Below are positions 1-7,346 of a stretch of 27,405 nt of DNA, piece by piece. Under the pieces are notes generated by a model. It was not told the DNA's origin, made no database searches, and saw nothing but the letters and a program-made list of their open reading frames with translations. Both the position numbers and the translations under genes were made by a program. Numbering within the stretch: position 1 is the first letter of the stretch; the number at the start of each line of letters is the position of its first letter. The stretch comes from DATAQC01 sp051005135 (lineage in GTDB: Bacteria > Actinomycetota > Acidimicrobiia > Acidimicrobiales > AC-14), in the NCBI GenBank assembly GCA_051005135.1, contig JBPCJQ010000076.1, positions 1-27,405 on the forward strand, in the 5' to 3' direction.

Positions 1-159
1 TTGTCAGGTGGGACCACCAGCGTCTGTTTTGAGCGGGGGGGGGGACAGGCCCCCCCTCCTGGCCTCCCCCCCAAGGCCAAGCCGGCCCCTGGCCGGCGAG
101 GGACCATCCGAGGAAGCCGCCTCCGGCGGCGAGAGCGGCCGGCAGGAACCTGTCACATG

Positions 160-181
160 TCTCGGCTTTCAGGACCCGAGA
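160..181 (-). terminator. Weak hairpin 3' of the acyl-CoA dehydrogenase-like gene
   Basis: Six-base arms (160-165 and 176-181) pair perfectly around a 10-base loop, about 50 bases beyond the stop codon of the minus-strand gene that ends at 233. There is no U-tract, so a terminator role is only an inference. The rest of 1-232 holds no convincing gene. It contains a G-run/C-run (about 36-57) able to form another GC hairpin, and a short in-frame extension of the upstream gene described in the findings. Confidence 0.35.
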
Positions 182-232
182 AATCTAGCGGCGCTTGGCC
201 GGCTTGACGCCGACGAACGAGCCGGGACCGGT

Positions 233-1282
233 TCAGGTGCCGGTGACCGCGGCGAGCTCGGCCGCACGCAGGCCCGAGGTTTGGGCGAACACGAGGTGGA
301 ACATCGTCTCGCGCGCCCAACGCTGGGCGGGATGCGATGTCGTCATCGCCGTCCCGCCGATGCTGGCCACCAGTGTGGAGGTGATCTCCACCCCGAGCAG
401 CAGCAGCCGGGCCGAGAGGCTGAGGCGTTCAGTCAGGTCGTCGGCGGTGGGAGGTTGGTCGGCCAGCGTGTAAGCCCGAGCCCGTAGGTCGGCCAGCTCC
501 GAGCCCAGCAGGGCGGCGGGCTCAGGTGCGTGGGAACGCAGGGCGTCGAGGGCGGCCAAGGCGATTCCTACCGCCGAAGGCTGCACGTTGGCCGCCCGCA
601 TGGCGTCGGCCGCGACCCACTCGGCCCGGGGCGCCATTGCCACCACCTCGGCGGGCGTCACCGCCAGGCCGTCGAGCTCGAGGGCGACGGTGCGGGTGCC
701 AGCCATGGCCGCCAGGTCGAGCTCGGTGGTTGGCCGCATCCCCTGGCCCTCGGCCGCGGGCACCAGGGCGAACAGCACTTGGTCGTCGCCGGTGACAGCT
801 CCCACCAGGACCACCTCGATGAGCCCCCAGCCCGTGCACCATGGTTGGAGGCCGCTCATCCTCCAACCATCGCCCTCGGCTCGGGCTGCGACGGTGGGCG
901 CCGGGTTGCGCAGGTGGGAGAAGGCCACGCCGGCCTGAGCCCGCCCGGCGCAAAGGTCGGGAAGCCAGTGCCCGGCCAGCTCGCTGTTGGCGCTAGCCGC
1001 CAGCATGCGTACCACCGGGTGGTGCTGGAACCACACCAGCCAGGTGTTGCCGTCGGCTCCCGCCAGCAGCTCGGCAACCCTGCGGTAGACGGCACCGGGC
1101 GCGTCGCTGCCCCCGGCCCATCCCGGGCCGAGGATGCCGTAGAGACCCCCGGTGGCGAGGCGATCGAGCGTGGCCCGTTGCACCCCATGGCGCTCCACCT
1201 GGGCGGCGTTCACCGCCAGGTCCGGCGCCAGGGCCTCGGCCGTTGCCACCAGGCGGTCATGGGTGCCGGCCGCCACTGTCAA
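233..1282 (-). CDS. Acyl-CoA dehydrogenase-like flavoprotein, short
   Basis: About 349 residues resembling the acyl-CoA dehydrogenase fold. An alpha-helical N-terminal half contains a GLYGILGPGWAGG-type loop. A beta-domain stretch follows with the AFSHLRNPAPTV and WRMSGLQPWCTGWG segments, which correspond to the region that packs on FAD and substrate in this family. A helical C-terminal half ends in LRAAELAAVTGT. It is somewhat shorter than the usual ~380 residues, and I do not see an unambiguous catalytic Glu, so it may be a hydroxylase-type or specialised member. The long upstream open frame (to 1489) overlaps the 78-residue gene and looks like a shadow. I therefore place the start at TTG 1282, which overlaps the preceding stop (TTGA); GTG 1276 is an alternative. 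It is probably translationally coupled to the 78-residue gene. The substrate is unknown. Confidence 0.7.
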   Translation of the reverse strand: MTVAAGTHDRLVATAEALAPDLAVNAAQVERHGVQRATLDRLATGGLYGILGPGWAGGSDAPGAVYRRVAELLAGADGNTWLVWFQHHPVVRMLAASANSELAGHWLPDLCAGRAQAGVAFSHLRNPAPTVAARAEGDGWRMSGLQPWCTGWGLIEVVLVGAVTGDDQVLFALVPAAEGQGMRPTTELDLAAMAGTRTVALELDGLAVTPAEVVAMAPRAEWVAADAMRAANVQPSAVGIALAALDALRSHAPEPAALLGSELADLRARAYTLADQPPTADDLTERLSLSARLLLLGVEITSTLVASIGGTAMTTSHPAQRWARETMFHLVFAQTSGLRAAELAAVTGT

Positions 1283-1515
1283 TGGCCGCCGCCGAAGGCC
1301 AGGGCCGCCACCACGTCCATGGGCACCACGTCGGTGAGGGGGCGCTCGATGTGGAACGACCAGGGCGCCTCGCCCGGGCTGGTGATGGCGACCTGGGTCA
1401 CCACGTCGGAACAGCGGGGGTCGGTGCCGGGCTGCTCGCCGATCACCACTGTGGCCTGGGCAGGCAGTGCCACCTCGGCGCGCACCCACTGCTCCACATC
1501 TGTTTGCGTCGCCAC
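1279..1515 (-). CDS. Small conserved-looking protein of unknown function (78 aa)
   Basis: I do not recognise the family. The GTG-started protein has normal high-GC codon use. It contains an ALPAQATVVIGEQPG segment and ends with IERPLTDVVPMDVVAALAFGGGH, which suggests a compact alpha/beta domain with no signal peptide or membrane segment. Its stop overlaps the start of the acyl-CoA dehydrogenase-like gene, and it begins 42 bases after the MerR gene stop, so the three minus-strand genes could form one unit. A TAGGGT hexamer ends six bases before the GTG, which supports this start and suggests it can also be transcribed from its own leaderless promoter. It could be an accessory subunit of the dehydrogenase-like protein, but that is inference from coupling only. 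Confidence 0.65.
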   Translation of the reverse strand: MATQTDVEQWVRAEVALPAQATVVIGEQPGTDPRCSDVVTQVAITSPGEAPWSFHIERPLTDVVPMDVVAALAFGGGH

Positions 1516-1521
1516 CCAGTC

Positions 1522-1527
1522 ACCCTA
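1522..1527 (-). promoter_or_regulatory. Leaderless -10 element (TAGGGT)
   Basis: TAGGGT on the minus strand ends exactly six bases before GTG 1515, the same spacing as at six other gene starts in this window. The transcript would begin at the start codon. No clear -35 element is visible. Confidence 0.5.
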
Positions 1528-1557
1528 GGACGTGCATGGCCCGAACGCAGTGGCCGT

Positions 1558-2313
1558 TCAAACCGGCGGCCCGTCCCTGCCCTCCCCGGTGGCGGCTGCG
1601 GCGATGCGAGCCAGCTGGCGGCCGGTCGATGCTGCCACCGCGTCCTCCATGGCCTGGCCCAGCACCGCGTCGACCGCTCGCCGGGCCGTGGGCCGGGCCC
1701 GCAGGAGGGCGGCGGTGACCTCGGCCAGCCGCTCGGCGGGCAGGCACTCGGCCACGAACGGCTCCCACACGTGGTGCTCGAACAGGGCGACGAAGCGCTC
1801 GGCTACCCGAGCCATGTCATGGCGCAGCAGGAGGTGCTCGTCGAGGACGGCGGCGAGGGGGATGCCGGCGGCCACCAGGTCGGCCCCGACCCGCAGGAGG
1901 GTGGGGCTGGGTACCCGCCATCGGTCGCCCTCGGGTTCGAGGAGGCCGGCCTCCACCGCCCTGCCCACGAGCGCGGGCTCGTCGGTCACGCCGGGGAAGA
2001 GGGCAGCCAGGCGCTCGGCGTCGATGGTGTCGGCGGTCTCGTCGATCCAGGGAGCGGTGAGCGCCTCCTCGAAGCCCAGCACGTCGGACAGGCTGCGCCC
2101 GTCCTCCCAGGCGTCGAGGAGGGTGCGGATCGACGACAGCGAGAAGCCTTGGGCCTGCAGTTGGGTGATGTAGCGCAGCCGGCCCAGATGGCCGTCGTCG
2201 TAGTAGCCCACCCGTCCCGACAGGCGGGGGTGGGGCAGCAGGCCGTCGGTCTGGTAGGCGCGGATGGTGCGGGTGGTGACCCCCGCCTCCCTGGCCAGCT
2301 CGTCGATGGTCAT
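1558..2313 (-). CDS. MerR-family transcriptional regulator
   Basis: About 251 residues. Residues 1-70 form a classical MerR winged helix-turn-helix: TIDELAREAGVTTRTIRAYQ, then GLLPHPRLSGRVGYYDD and the HLGRLRYITQLQAQGFSLSSI helix. MerR-type proteins bind a dyad between -35 and -10 and reshape the promoter. The C-terminal ~170 residues are helical and lack the cysteines of metal-sensing MerRs, so the ligand is unknown and more likely organic. The start at ATG 2313 is supported by GGGAGGAG just upstream; a longer open frame to 2406 has no such support. It is divergent from the membrane protein at 2405, with 91 bases between them holding a promoter and dyad, so it probably controls that gene and possibly itself. 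Confidence 0.88.
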   Translation of the reverse strand: MTIDELAREAGVTTRTIRAYQTDGLLPHPRLSGRVGYYDDGHLGRLRYITQLQAQGFSLSSIRTLLDAWEDGRSLSDVLGFEEALTAPWIDETADTIDAERLAALFPGVTDEPALVGRAVEAGLLEPEGDRWRVPSPTLLRVGADLVAAGIPLAAVLDEHLLLRHDMARVAERFVALFEHHVWEPFVAECLPAERLAEVTAALLRARPTARRAVDAVLGQAMEDAVAASTGRQLARIAAAATGEGRDGPPV

Positions 2314-2347
2314 GGTCTCCTCCCGACGCCGAATGTTGCCGACGGTA

Positions 2348-2380
2348 TTGACTGTTACACTAATCGACGTTAGCATAGTG
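2348..2380 (+). promoter_or_regulatory. Promoter with MerR-type dyad for the membrane-protein gene
   Basis: TTGACT (2348-2353) and TAGCAT (2371-2376) are separated by 17 bases. The spacer contains the inverted pair CTAA/TTAG around TCGACG, and CACTA (2358-2362) mirrors TAGTG (2376-2380). This AT-richer block stands out from the surrounding GC-rich DNA. A dyad inside the -35/-10 spacer next to a divergent MerR gene is the usual target layout, although the spacer is 17 rather than the 19-20 bases of classical activated MerR promoters. A ribosome-binding site, GAGGGAGG, precedes ATG 2405. Confidence 0.65.
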
Positions 2381-2404
2381 CCAGACACGATCGAGGGAGG
2401 GGTC

Positions 2405-4276
2405 ATGACTCATCTGCTGCTGGTGGTCTCCGGGGGCTGGACCTGGGACAAGTGGCTCTACCTGGTCGTCCCCCTGGGCCTGTACTCCGCCATCTCCCTA
2501 GCCTTGTTCGCCTTCGGCCGCCCCTCCGACCCCACCAACTTCGTGGGCTTCTTCTTCGGCCAGGTGGCCGACAGCCTGGAGCGGGCCACCGGGTTCCCGG
2601 GCTGGGCCATGGCCGGCGCCCTCACCGGTCTCAACTTCCTCGGGATCGCGGTGATGGGCTTCTACTGGGACGTGGCCTGGCACATCGACCTGGGCCGGGA
2701 CAAAGACCTGTTCACCCCCGCTCACCTGATGATCCTCACCGGCCTGGGCGGCCTGTTCTTCGCCGCCATGGTCACCGTGCTGTTCGCGTCGGTCGCGGAG
2801 GTCGACACCCGCCTGCGCCTGGGATGGGTACGGCTGCCCCTGCCCGCCCTTCTCCTCGCCCTGTTCGGGTTCGGCGGGGTCGCCGCCTTCCCCCTCGACG
2901 CCCTCTGGCACAAGGCCTACGGCATCGACGTAACCCTCTGGAGCCCCACCCACCTCCAGCTCATGGCCGGCGGGGCCCTGGCCACCCTGGCCATCTGGCT
3001 GCTGATCGCCGAGGTCCTCCCCGGCTCCCACCCGACCGCCCTGGGCCGCGGTATCCACGCCCTCGCCGCCGGTGCATCCCTCGCCGGCCTCACAATCTTC
3101 CAGGGCGAGTTCGACTTCGGGGTGCCCCAGTTCCAGGTGGTGGCGCTACCCGTGCTCGTCGCCGCGGCCGCCGGGTTCGTGCTGGTGCTGGCCCGCCTGG
3201 CGCTGGGCCGGTGGGGAGCGGTGAAGGCGGTGGTGGCCTACCTGGTGCTACGAGGTCTGCTCGGGTTCATGGTGGGCGGCGCCCTCCATCACACCTTCCC
3301 CCGGTTCCCGCTCTACCTGCCGTCGGCCATGGCCGTGGAGGCGGTGGCGCGGTGGGTGGGCACGGGCCGCCGCTTGCCGTTCGGAGCCGTCGCTGGCGCG
3401 CTGGTCGGCACCGCCGGCCTGGCCCTGGAGATGACATGGCTCGGTGCCATCGGCTTCCGTGCCTCGCTTCCCGCCGCTACCGTCGCCGAGGCCCTCGTGC
3501 TCGGTGCCCTCGCCGGCGTGGCTGGCGCGGTGCTCGGCGCCGGTCTGGGACGGGGGTTCCCGGCCGCCGACGACGACCCCGTGGTTGCCCGCCAGGGCGT
3601 TCCGGTGATGGCCCTGGCCCTGGCAGGGGTGATGCTCCTCGGTGCCCTGGCCTGGCCCTTGCCCCGCCGGGTGGGGCACGTGGCCGGCACTGTGGCCATC
3701 GAACGCCAGGGTTCGGGGGCCGAGGCCCTCGTCGACGTCACCCTGCGCCCCGCCAGCGCCGCTGACAATGCCATCGTGTTCACCGTCACCTCCTGGCAGG
3801 GCGGCGGCACCGTGCATGCCGACCTCCAGAAGGTGGCTCCCGGGCACTACCGCACCAGCACCCCTGTCCCGATCACCGGCTCGTGGAAGTCTATGGTCAC
3901 CCTCGAGCGGTCCGACCAGGTGATGGCGGCCCCCATCTACCTCCCCGCCGACCCGGGCATAGGTGCGCCCGCCATCCCCGCCCTGGCTTCTCGCGACGTC
4001 ACCTTCGTGCGCAACACCACCCTGCTGCTGCGCGAGATCCACTCCGGCCCGGCGCTGCCGGCGGTGATGGCCTACTCGGGCCTGGCCATCCTCATCGCCG
4101 TATGGGTGGGGCTGTTGGCTTACAGCGCCACCCGTATCTCTGCCGGCGCCGACGCCACCCCTTCCCGTCCTCGCAGCCTTCTCGGCCCGCAGAGCCCCGA
4201 GCCCTCGCGCGCCGTTGCTGACCTCCGGGTGCCGGCGGCAACGGGCACCTCGGCCTGGTACGTGTCGCCTGGCTAG
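2405..4276 (+). CDS. Polytopic membrane protein with duplicated D-WH-D-PxHL motif and periplasmic beta-domain
   Basis: 623 residues with roughly ten or more hydrophobic segments across residues 15-430. A non-membrane region (about 430-560) follows, then a final membrane segment near 575-597 and a polar tail. Two segments share an identically spaced pattern: Asp89-Trp92-His93-Asp99-Phe103-Thr104-Pro105-His107 and Asp165-Trp168-His169-Asp175-Trp179-Ser180-Pro181-His183. This indicates an internal duplication that could hold a metal or haem. The extracytoplasmic part reads like the CopC/YtkA-type beta-sandwiches attached to membrane metal proteins, with GHYRTSTPVPITGSW and a PIYLPAD segment; that is my inference. 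ATG 2405 follows GAGGGAGG. It sits alone behind a MerR-controlled promoter. I do not recognise a named family; metal handling is the leading guess. Confidence 0.75.
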   Translation: MTHLLLVVSGGWTWDKWLYLVVPLGLYSAISLALFAFGRPSDPTNFVGFFFGQVADSLERATGFPGWAMAGALTGLNFLGIAVMGFYWDVAWHIDLGRDKDLFTPAHLMILTGLGGLFFAAMVTVLFASVAEVDTRLRLGWVRLPLPALLLALFGFGGVAAFPLDALWHKAYGIDVTLWSPTHLQLMAGGALATLAIWLLIAEVLPGSHPTALGRGIHALAAGASLAGLTIFQGEFDFGVPQFQVVALPVLVAAAAGFVLVLARLALGRWGAVKAVVAYLVLRGLLGFMVGGALHHTFPRFPLYLPSAMAVEAVARWVGTGRRLPFGAVAGALVGTAGLALEMTWLGAIGFRASLPAATVAEALVLGALAGVAGAVLGAGLGRGFPAADDDPVVARQGVPVMALALAGVMLLGALAWPLPRRVGHVAGTVAIERQGSGAEALVDVTLRPASAADNAIVFTVTSWQGGGTVHADLQKVAPGHYRTSTPVPITGSWKSMVTLERSDQVMAAPIYLPADPGIGAPAIPALASRDVTFVRNTTLLLREIHSGPALPAVMAYSGLAILIAVWVGLLAYSATRISAGADATPSRPRSLLGPQSPEPSRAVADLRVPAATGTSAWYVSPG

Positions 4277-4302
4277 CGGCGCTTGGTCGGCTGCGGCGTG
4301 CC

Positions 4303-4308
4303 TACAGT
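4303..4308 (+). promoter_or_regulatory. Probable leaderless -10 element (TACAGT)
   Basis: TACAGT ends eight bases before ATG 4317, which lacks a ribosome-binding site. This is two bases further than the six-base gap seen elsewhere in the window. Confidence 0.4.
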
Positions 4309-4316
4309 CGGCCGAG

Positions 4317-6311
4317 ATGACCGCCGCCCCCTTCGGCTCCTGGCCCTCACCGGTAACGGCGGACGTGCTCACCGAGCGCACCGTGCGCCTCGGCGACCTG
4401 CGAGCCGTAGACGGTGACCTGTTCTGGGTCGAGGGGCGACCGGCCGAAGGTGGCCGACAGGTGGTGGTGCGGGCGCCCGCCGGCGGTGCTCCCACCGACT
4501 TGCTGCCCGACGGCTTCTCGGCCCGCACGGCCGTCCACGAGTACGGCGGCGCTCCCTACGCCCCGGTCGAGCGCGGGCTGGTTTTCGCCAACTTCGCCGA
4601 CCAGCGCCTGTGGCGGGTCGAAGGCGACACCTGCCGGGCTCTCACGCCCGAGCCCCCGGAGCCGTCGGCGTGGCGTTATGCCGACATGCACGAGCTCGGC
4701 GATCGCTGGGTCGTGTGCGTGCGGGAGCGCCACCACGGCCCGACCGCGCCGGAGGTCGAGAACGACCTGGTTACCGTACCCGCCGCAGGTGGCGACCCGG
4801 TCGCCCTGGTGGGAGGCTACGACTTCTTCGCCGCACCCCGCCCCAGCCCCGACGGCTCCCGACTGGCCTGGCTGGCCTGGAACCACCCCGACATGCCCTG
4901 GGACGCCACCGAGCTGTGGGTGGCCGACGTCGTCGCTGCTTCAGGATCATTGGCTCTCGCTCGGCATCGCCGGGTGGCGGGGTCCGATGAGCGGCCGGAG
5001 TCCATCTCCCAGCCCCGGTGGAGCCCCGACGGGCGCTTGCACTGGGTGTCCGACCGCAGCGGTTGGTGGAACCTCTACGCCGACGATGGTGGCGAGGGCC
5101 TACCGCTGGCACCCATGGCCGCTGAGCTCACCAAGCCCGACTGGGTCTTCGGCCAGTCGACGTACGCCTTCCTGGCCGACGGGCGGCTGGTGGCGTCGTG
5201 GACCGACCAAGGCACCGGCCATATCGGTGTGCTCGATCCCGCCACCGGCGGCCTGGCCGAGGTGGCCACGCCCTTCACCTCCTTCTCGGCCGTGGTCGCC
5301 ACCGGCGACGGGGTGGCCGCCCTCGTCGCCTCGTCGACCGAAGCCACCGCGGTGGTGCGCATCGCTATCCCCCATGGCAGGCACACCGTGGTGCGCCGAA
5401 GCCGCGATGTGGGCATCGACCCCGTCTGGGTATCGCACCCGGAGGCCATCACTTTCCCCACCGCCGGTGGGGCGATCGCCCACGCCTTCTGGTACTCGCC
5501 CACCAGCCTCGAACACGTCGGGCCGCCAGGCGAGCTACCGCCGTTGGTGGTGATGAGCCACGGCGGCCCGACGTCGTCGGCCTCGCCGGCGCTCGACCTG
5601 GGCGTGCAGTTCTGGACGTCGCGGGGCCTGGGGGTGGTCGACGTGGACTACCGGGGCAGCAGCGGCTACGGCCGCGAGTACCGGCGGGCCCTGGACGGGG
5701 CCTGGGGGGTCGCCGACGTCGACGACTGCGTAGCCGCCGCCCTGTTCCTGGCCGACCACGGATTGGCTGACCCGTCACGTCTGGCCATCCGCGGCGCCAG
5801 CGCGGGCGGGTTCACGACACTGTGCGCCCTCGCCTTCCACGACGTCTTTGCCGCCGGCGCCAGCCTCTACGGCGTCGCCGACCTCGAGGCCCTGGCTGCC
5901 GACACCCACAAGTTCGAGCGGCGCTACCTCGACCGGCTCGTGGGCCCGCCGGCCCGGGCGGCGACGCCGCCCAAGAGGCAGTTGCCGGGCCCGCGGCCCG
6001 AGCAGGCTGATCGCTACCGCCAACGCTCACCCATCCACCACGCCGACCGGCTGTCGTGCCCGGTGATCGTCCTCCAGGGCTTGGACGACCGTGTGGTCCC
6101 CCCCGCTCAGGCCGAGGTGATGGTGGCCGCCCTGCGAGCCAAGGGCCTGCCGGTTGCCTACGTCACCTTCCCAGGCGAGCAGCACGGCTTCCGCCGGGCC
6201 GAGACCATCCGCGGGGCGGCAGAGGCGGAGCTGTCGTTCTACGGCCAGGTGCTCGGTTTTGCGCCCGCCGGCGACATCGAGCCGGTGGCGGTCGAGAACC
6301 TGGGCCGATAA
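4317..6311 (+). CDS. S9-family (prolyl oligopeptidase-type) serine peptidase
   Basis: 664 residues, the usual length for acylaminoacyl- or dipeptidyl-peptidases of family S9. The N-terminal ~390 residues are beta-propeller blades with Asp/Ser-rich turns such as PSPDGSRLAWL and PRWSPDGRLHWVSDRSGWWNLY. The C-terminal alpha/beta-hydrolase begins near PPLVVMSHGGPTSS. The catalytic triad is visible: Ser495 in GASAGG, Asp591 in LDDRVVPP and His623 in EQHGF. There is no signal peptide, so it probably acts on peptides in the cytoplasm. The start at ATG 4317 is supported by a TACAGT promoter box eight bases upstream. Exact substrate preference cannot be read from sequence. Confidence 0.92.
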   Translation: MTAAPFGSWPSPVTADVLTERTVRLGDLRAVDGDLFWVEGRPAEGGRQVVVRAPAGGAPTDLLPDGFSARTAVHEYGGAPYAPVERGLVFANFADQRLWRVEGDTCRALTPEPPEPSAWRYADMHELGDRWVVCVRERHHGPTAPEVENDLVTVPAAGGDPVALVGGYDFFAAPRPSPDGSRLAWLAWNHPDMPWDATELWVADVVAASGSLALARHRRVAGSDERPESISQPRWSPDGRLHWVSDRSGWWNLYADDGGEGLPLAPMAAELTKPDWVFGQSTYAFLADGRLVASWTDQGTGHIGVLDPATGGLAEVATPFTSFSAVVATGDGVAALVASSTEATAVVRIAIPHGRHTVVRRSRDVGIDPVWVSHPEAITFPTAGGAIAHAFWYSPTSLEHVGPPGELPPLVVMSHGGPTSSASPALDLGVQFWTSRGLGVVDVDYRGSSGYGREYRRALDGAWGVADVDDCVAAALFLADHGLADPSRLAIRGASAGGFTTLCALAFHDVFAAGASLYGVADLEALAADTHKFERRYLDRLVGPPARAATPPKRQLPGPRPEQADRYRQRSPIHHADRLSCPVIVLQGLDDRVVPPAQAEVMVAALRAKGLPVAYVTFPGEQHGFRRAETIRGAAEAELSFYGQVLGFAPAGDIEPVAVENLGR

Positions 6312-6323
6312 TCTTTGGCGCCG

Positions 6324-6371
6324 AAAGACGTCGGTTCCTGGGCACCCCAGCCCCCGGGGGCTGGCGTCTTT
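6324..6371. terminator. Strong bidirectional hairpin terminator
   Basis: A perfect 18-bp palindrome (6347-6364, nine-base arms CCAGCCCCC/GGGGGCTGG) is enclosed by AAAGACG (6324-6330) and CGTCTTT (6365-6371). It sits between the convergent ends of the S9 peptidase and the small membrane-protein gene and could terminate both transcripts. Just before it, CTTTGGCGCCGAAAG (6313-6327) is a further near-palindrome. Confidence 0.7.
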
Positions 6372-6383
6372 GGCCGTCTACGC

Positions 6384-6602
6384 TCAGCGGGTGAGCGAGG
6401 CGATGGCCCAGATGGCAGCTACCAGGCCGATCGCGCTCATCAGCAGGCTGCGCCCGACAGGAGCCCGCTTCAGCTCGCCTTCGCGCACCTGGGCGGGCGG
6501 CCGCACCAGGGCTAAGCCGTTGCCCAGCGCCAGCGCGCCCCCGAGGGCCAGCAGGAGCCACGCCAACAGGTCGTTGCCGAGGAAGAGCTGTTCGGCGACC
6601 AT
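6384..6602 (-). CDS. Small two-helix membrane protein (72 aa)
   Basis: I do not recognise the family. From ATG 6602 the protein has two hydrophobic helices, about residues 10-32 (LLAWLLLALGGALALGNGLALV) and 48-68 (LLMSAIGLVAAIWAIASL). They are joined by a charged loop, RPPAQVREGELKRAP. It is probably an inner-membrane hairpin protein. The open frame extends upstream to 6707, but that part reads as non-coding. A TACCGT box ending ten bases before ATG 6602 could give a nearly leaderless transcript. It is divergent from pyrE and convergent with the S9 peptidase. Confidence 0.6.
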   Translation of the reverse strand: MVAEQLFLGNDLLAWLLLALGGALALGNGLALVRPPAQVREGELKRAPVGRSLLMSAIGLVAAIWAIASLTR

Positions 6603-6649
6603 GTCACTGCCGACGGTAGCGCCCGCTCGGGCCGCCGAACCTCCGTTCC

Positions 6650-6688
6650 TGTCGCGCTTGTCAACCGTGGCGGTCGCAAAGCGCGACA
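6650..6688. promoter_or_regulatory. Inverted repeat upstream of pyrE
   Basis: TGTCGCGCTT (6650-6659) is perfectly mirrored by AAGCGCGACA (6679-6688), with 19 bases between. CTTGTC/GACAAG overlaps the same arms. It lies in the shared region between the small membrane-protein gene and pyrE, 22 bases before ATG 6710. It could be an operator or a leader hairpin; the large loop makes a terminator unlikely. Confidence 0.5.
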
Positions 6689-6709
6689 AGTTCGGGAGGG
6701 CGTGCAACC

Positions 6710-7297
6710 ATGGCGACGATGAACCCCGGCAACGATGCCGCCGAGCTACGGCTCAGGGTGCTGGAAGTAGTGCGGGAGCGTGGCTACGTGCGGCGGGACG
6801 AGCCCTTCCAGCTTTCGTCGGGCGCCTGGAGCCATGACTACGTCGACGCCAAGCGGGCGCTGGCGGGTGGCACCGAGCTGCGATTGGCCGCCCAGGCGGT
6901 CGTCGCCATGGCCGCCGAGCGCGGCATCTCCTTCGACGCCATCGGCGGCCTCACCATGGGCGCCGACCCCCTGGCCTACGCCGTGGCGGTCCTCTGCGGC
7001 GCGGGTTGGTTCTCGGTGCGCAAGGAGGCCAAGGGCCACGGCCGCGGGCGCCGGATCGAAGGAGCTGAGCTCGGCCCCGGAGTGAAGGTCGTCGTCGCCG
7101 AGGACGTGACGTCGACGGGCCGGGCCATGATCCAGGCCCTCGACGCCATCGAGGAGGCTGGCGCGAGGGCGGTGCTGGCCGTCACCCTGGTGGACCGGGG
7201 AGACGCGGCCGCCCCCGCCATTGCCGCCCGGGGCGTGCCCTACGCCCCTTTGGCCACCTACCGTGACCTCGGCATCGAGCCTCTGCCCAGCCCGTAG
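6710..7297 (+). CDS. pyrE: Orotate phosphoribosyltransferase (OMP synthesis)
   Basis: 195 residues, a normal length. The enzyme joins orotate and PRPP to form orotidine 5'-phosphate in pyrimidine synthesis. It has FQLSSGAWSHDYVDAK (33-48), matching the orotate-binding FxLxSGxxSxxYxD signature, and RKEAKGHG (104-111), the catalytic loop that contacts pyrophosphate. The PRPP-binding motif VVVAEDVTSTGRAM (127-140) is present; its first acidic residue is Glu where Asp is commoner, a tolerated change. ATG 6710 follows GGGAGGG at a good distance. It is not clustered with other pyr genes here. A perfect inverted repeat lies just upstream. Orphan PyrE-like proteins sometimes salvage other bases, but the intact orotate motif favours the classical role. 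Confidence 0.9.
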   Translation: MATMNPGNDAAELRLRVLEVVRERGYVRRDEPFQLSSGAWSHDYVDAKRALAGGTELRLAAQAVVAMAAERGISFDAIGGLTMGADPLAYAVAVLCGAGWFSVRKEAKGHGRGRRIEGAELGPGVKVVVAEDVTSTGRAMIQALDAIEEAGARAVLAVTLVDRGDAAAPAIAARGVPYAPLATYRDLGIEPLPSP

Positions 7298-7346
7298 TTC
7301 GTGACCACGCAAATAGGCCAAAGGGCCAGCACGCCCACTCCGGTGG

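Noticed and set aside
36..57. G-run followed by C-run, considered as a G-quadruplex or terminator
   Set aside because: It can form a GC hairpin, but there is no U-tract and no adjacent gene end in the window that needs it; left as unassigned.
185..198. A 14-base sequence (CTAGCGGCGCTTGG) also present at 4273-4286
   Set aside because: Its surroundings differ at the two sites, and a single 14-mer match within 27 kb of GC-rich DNA is expected by chance.
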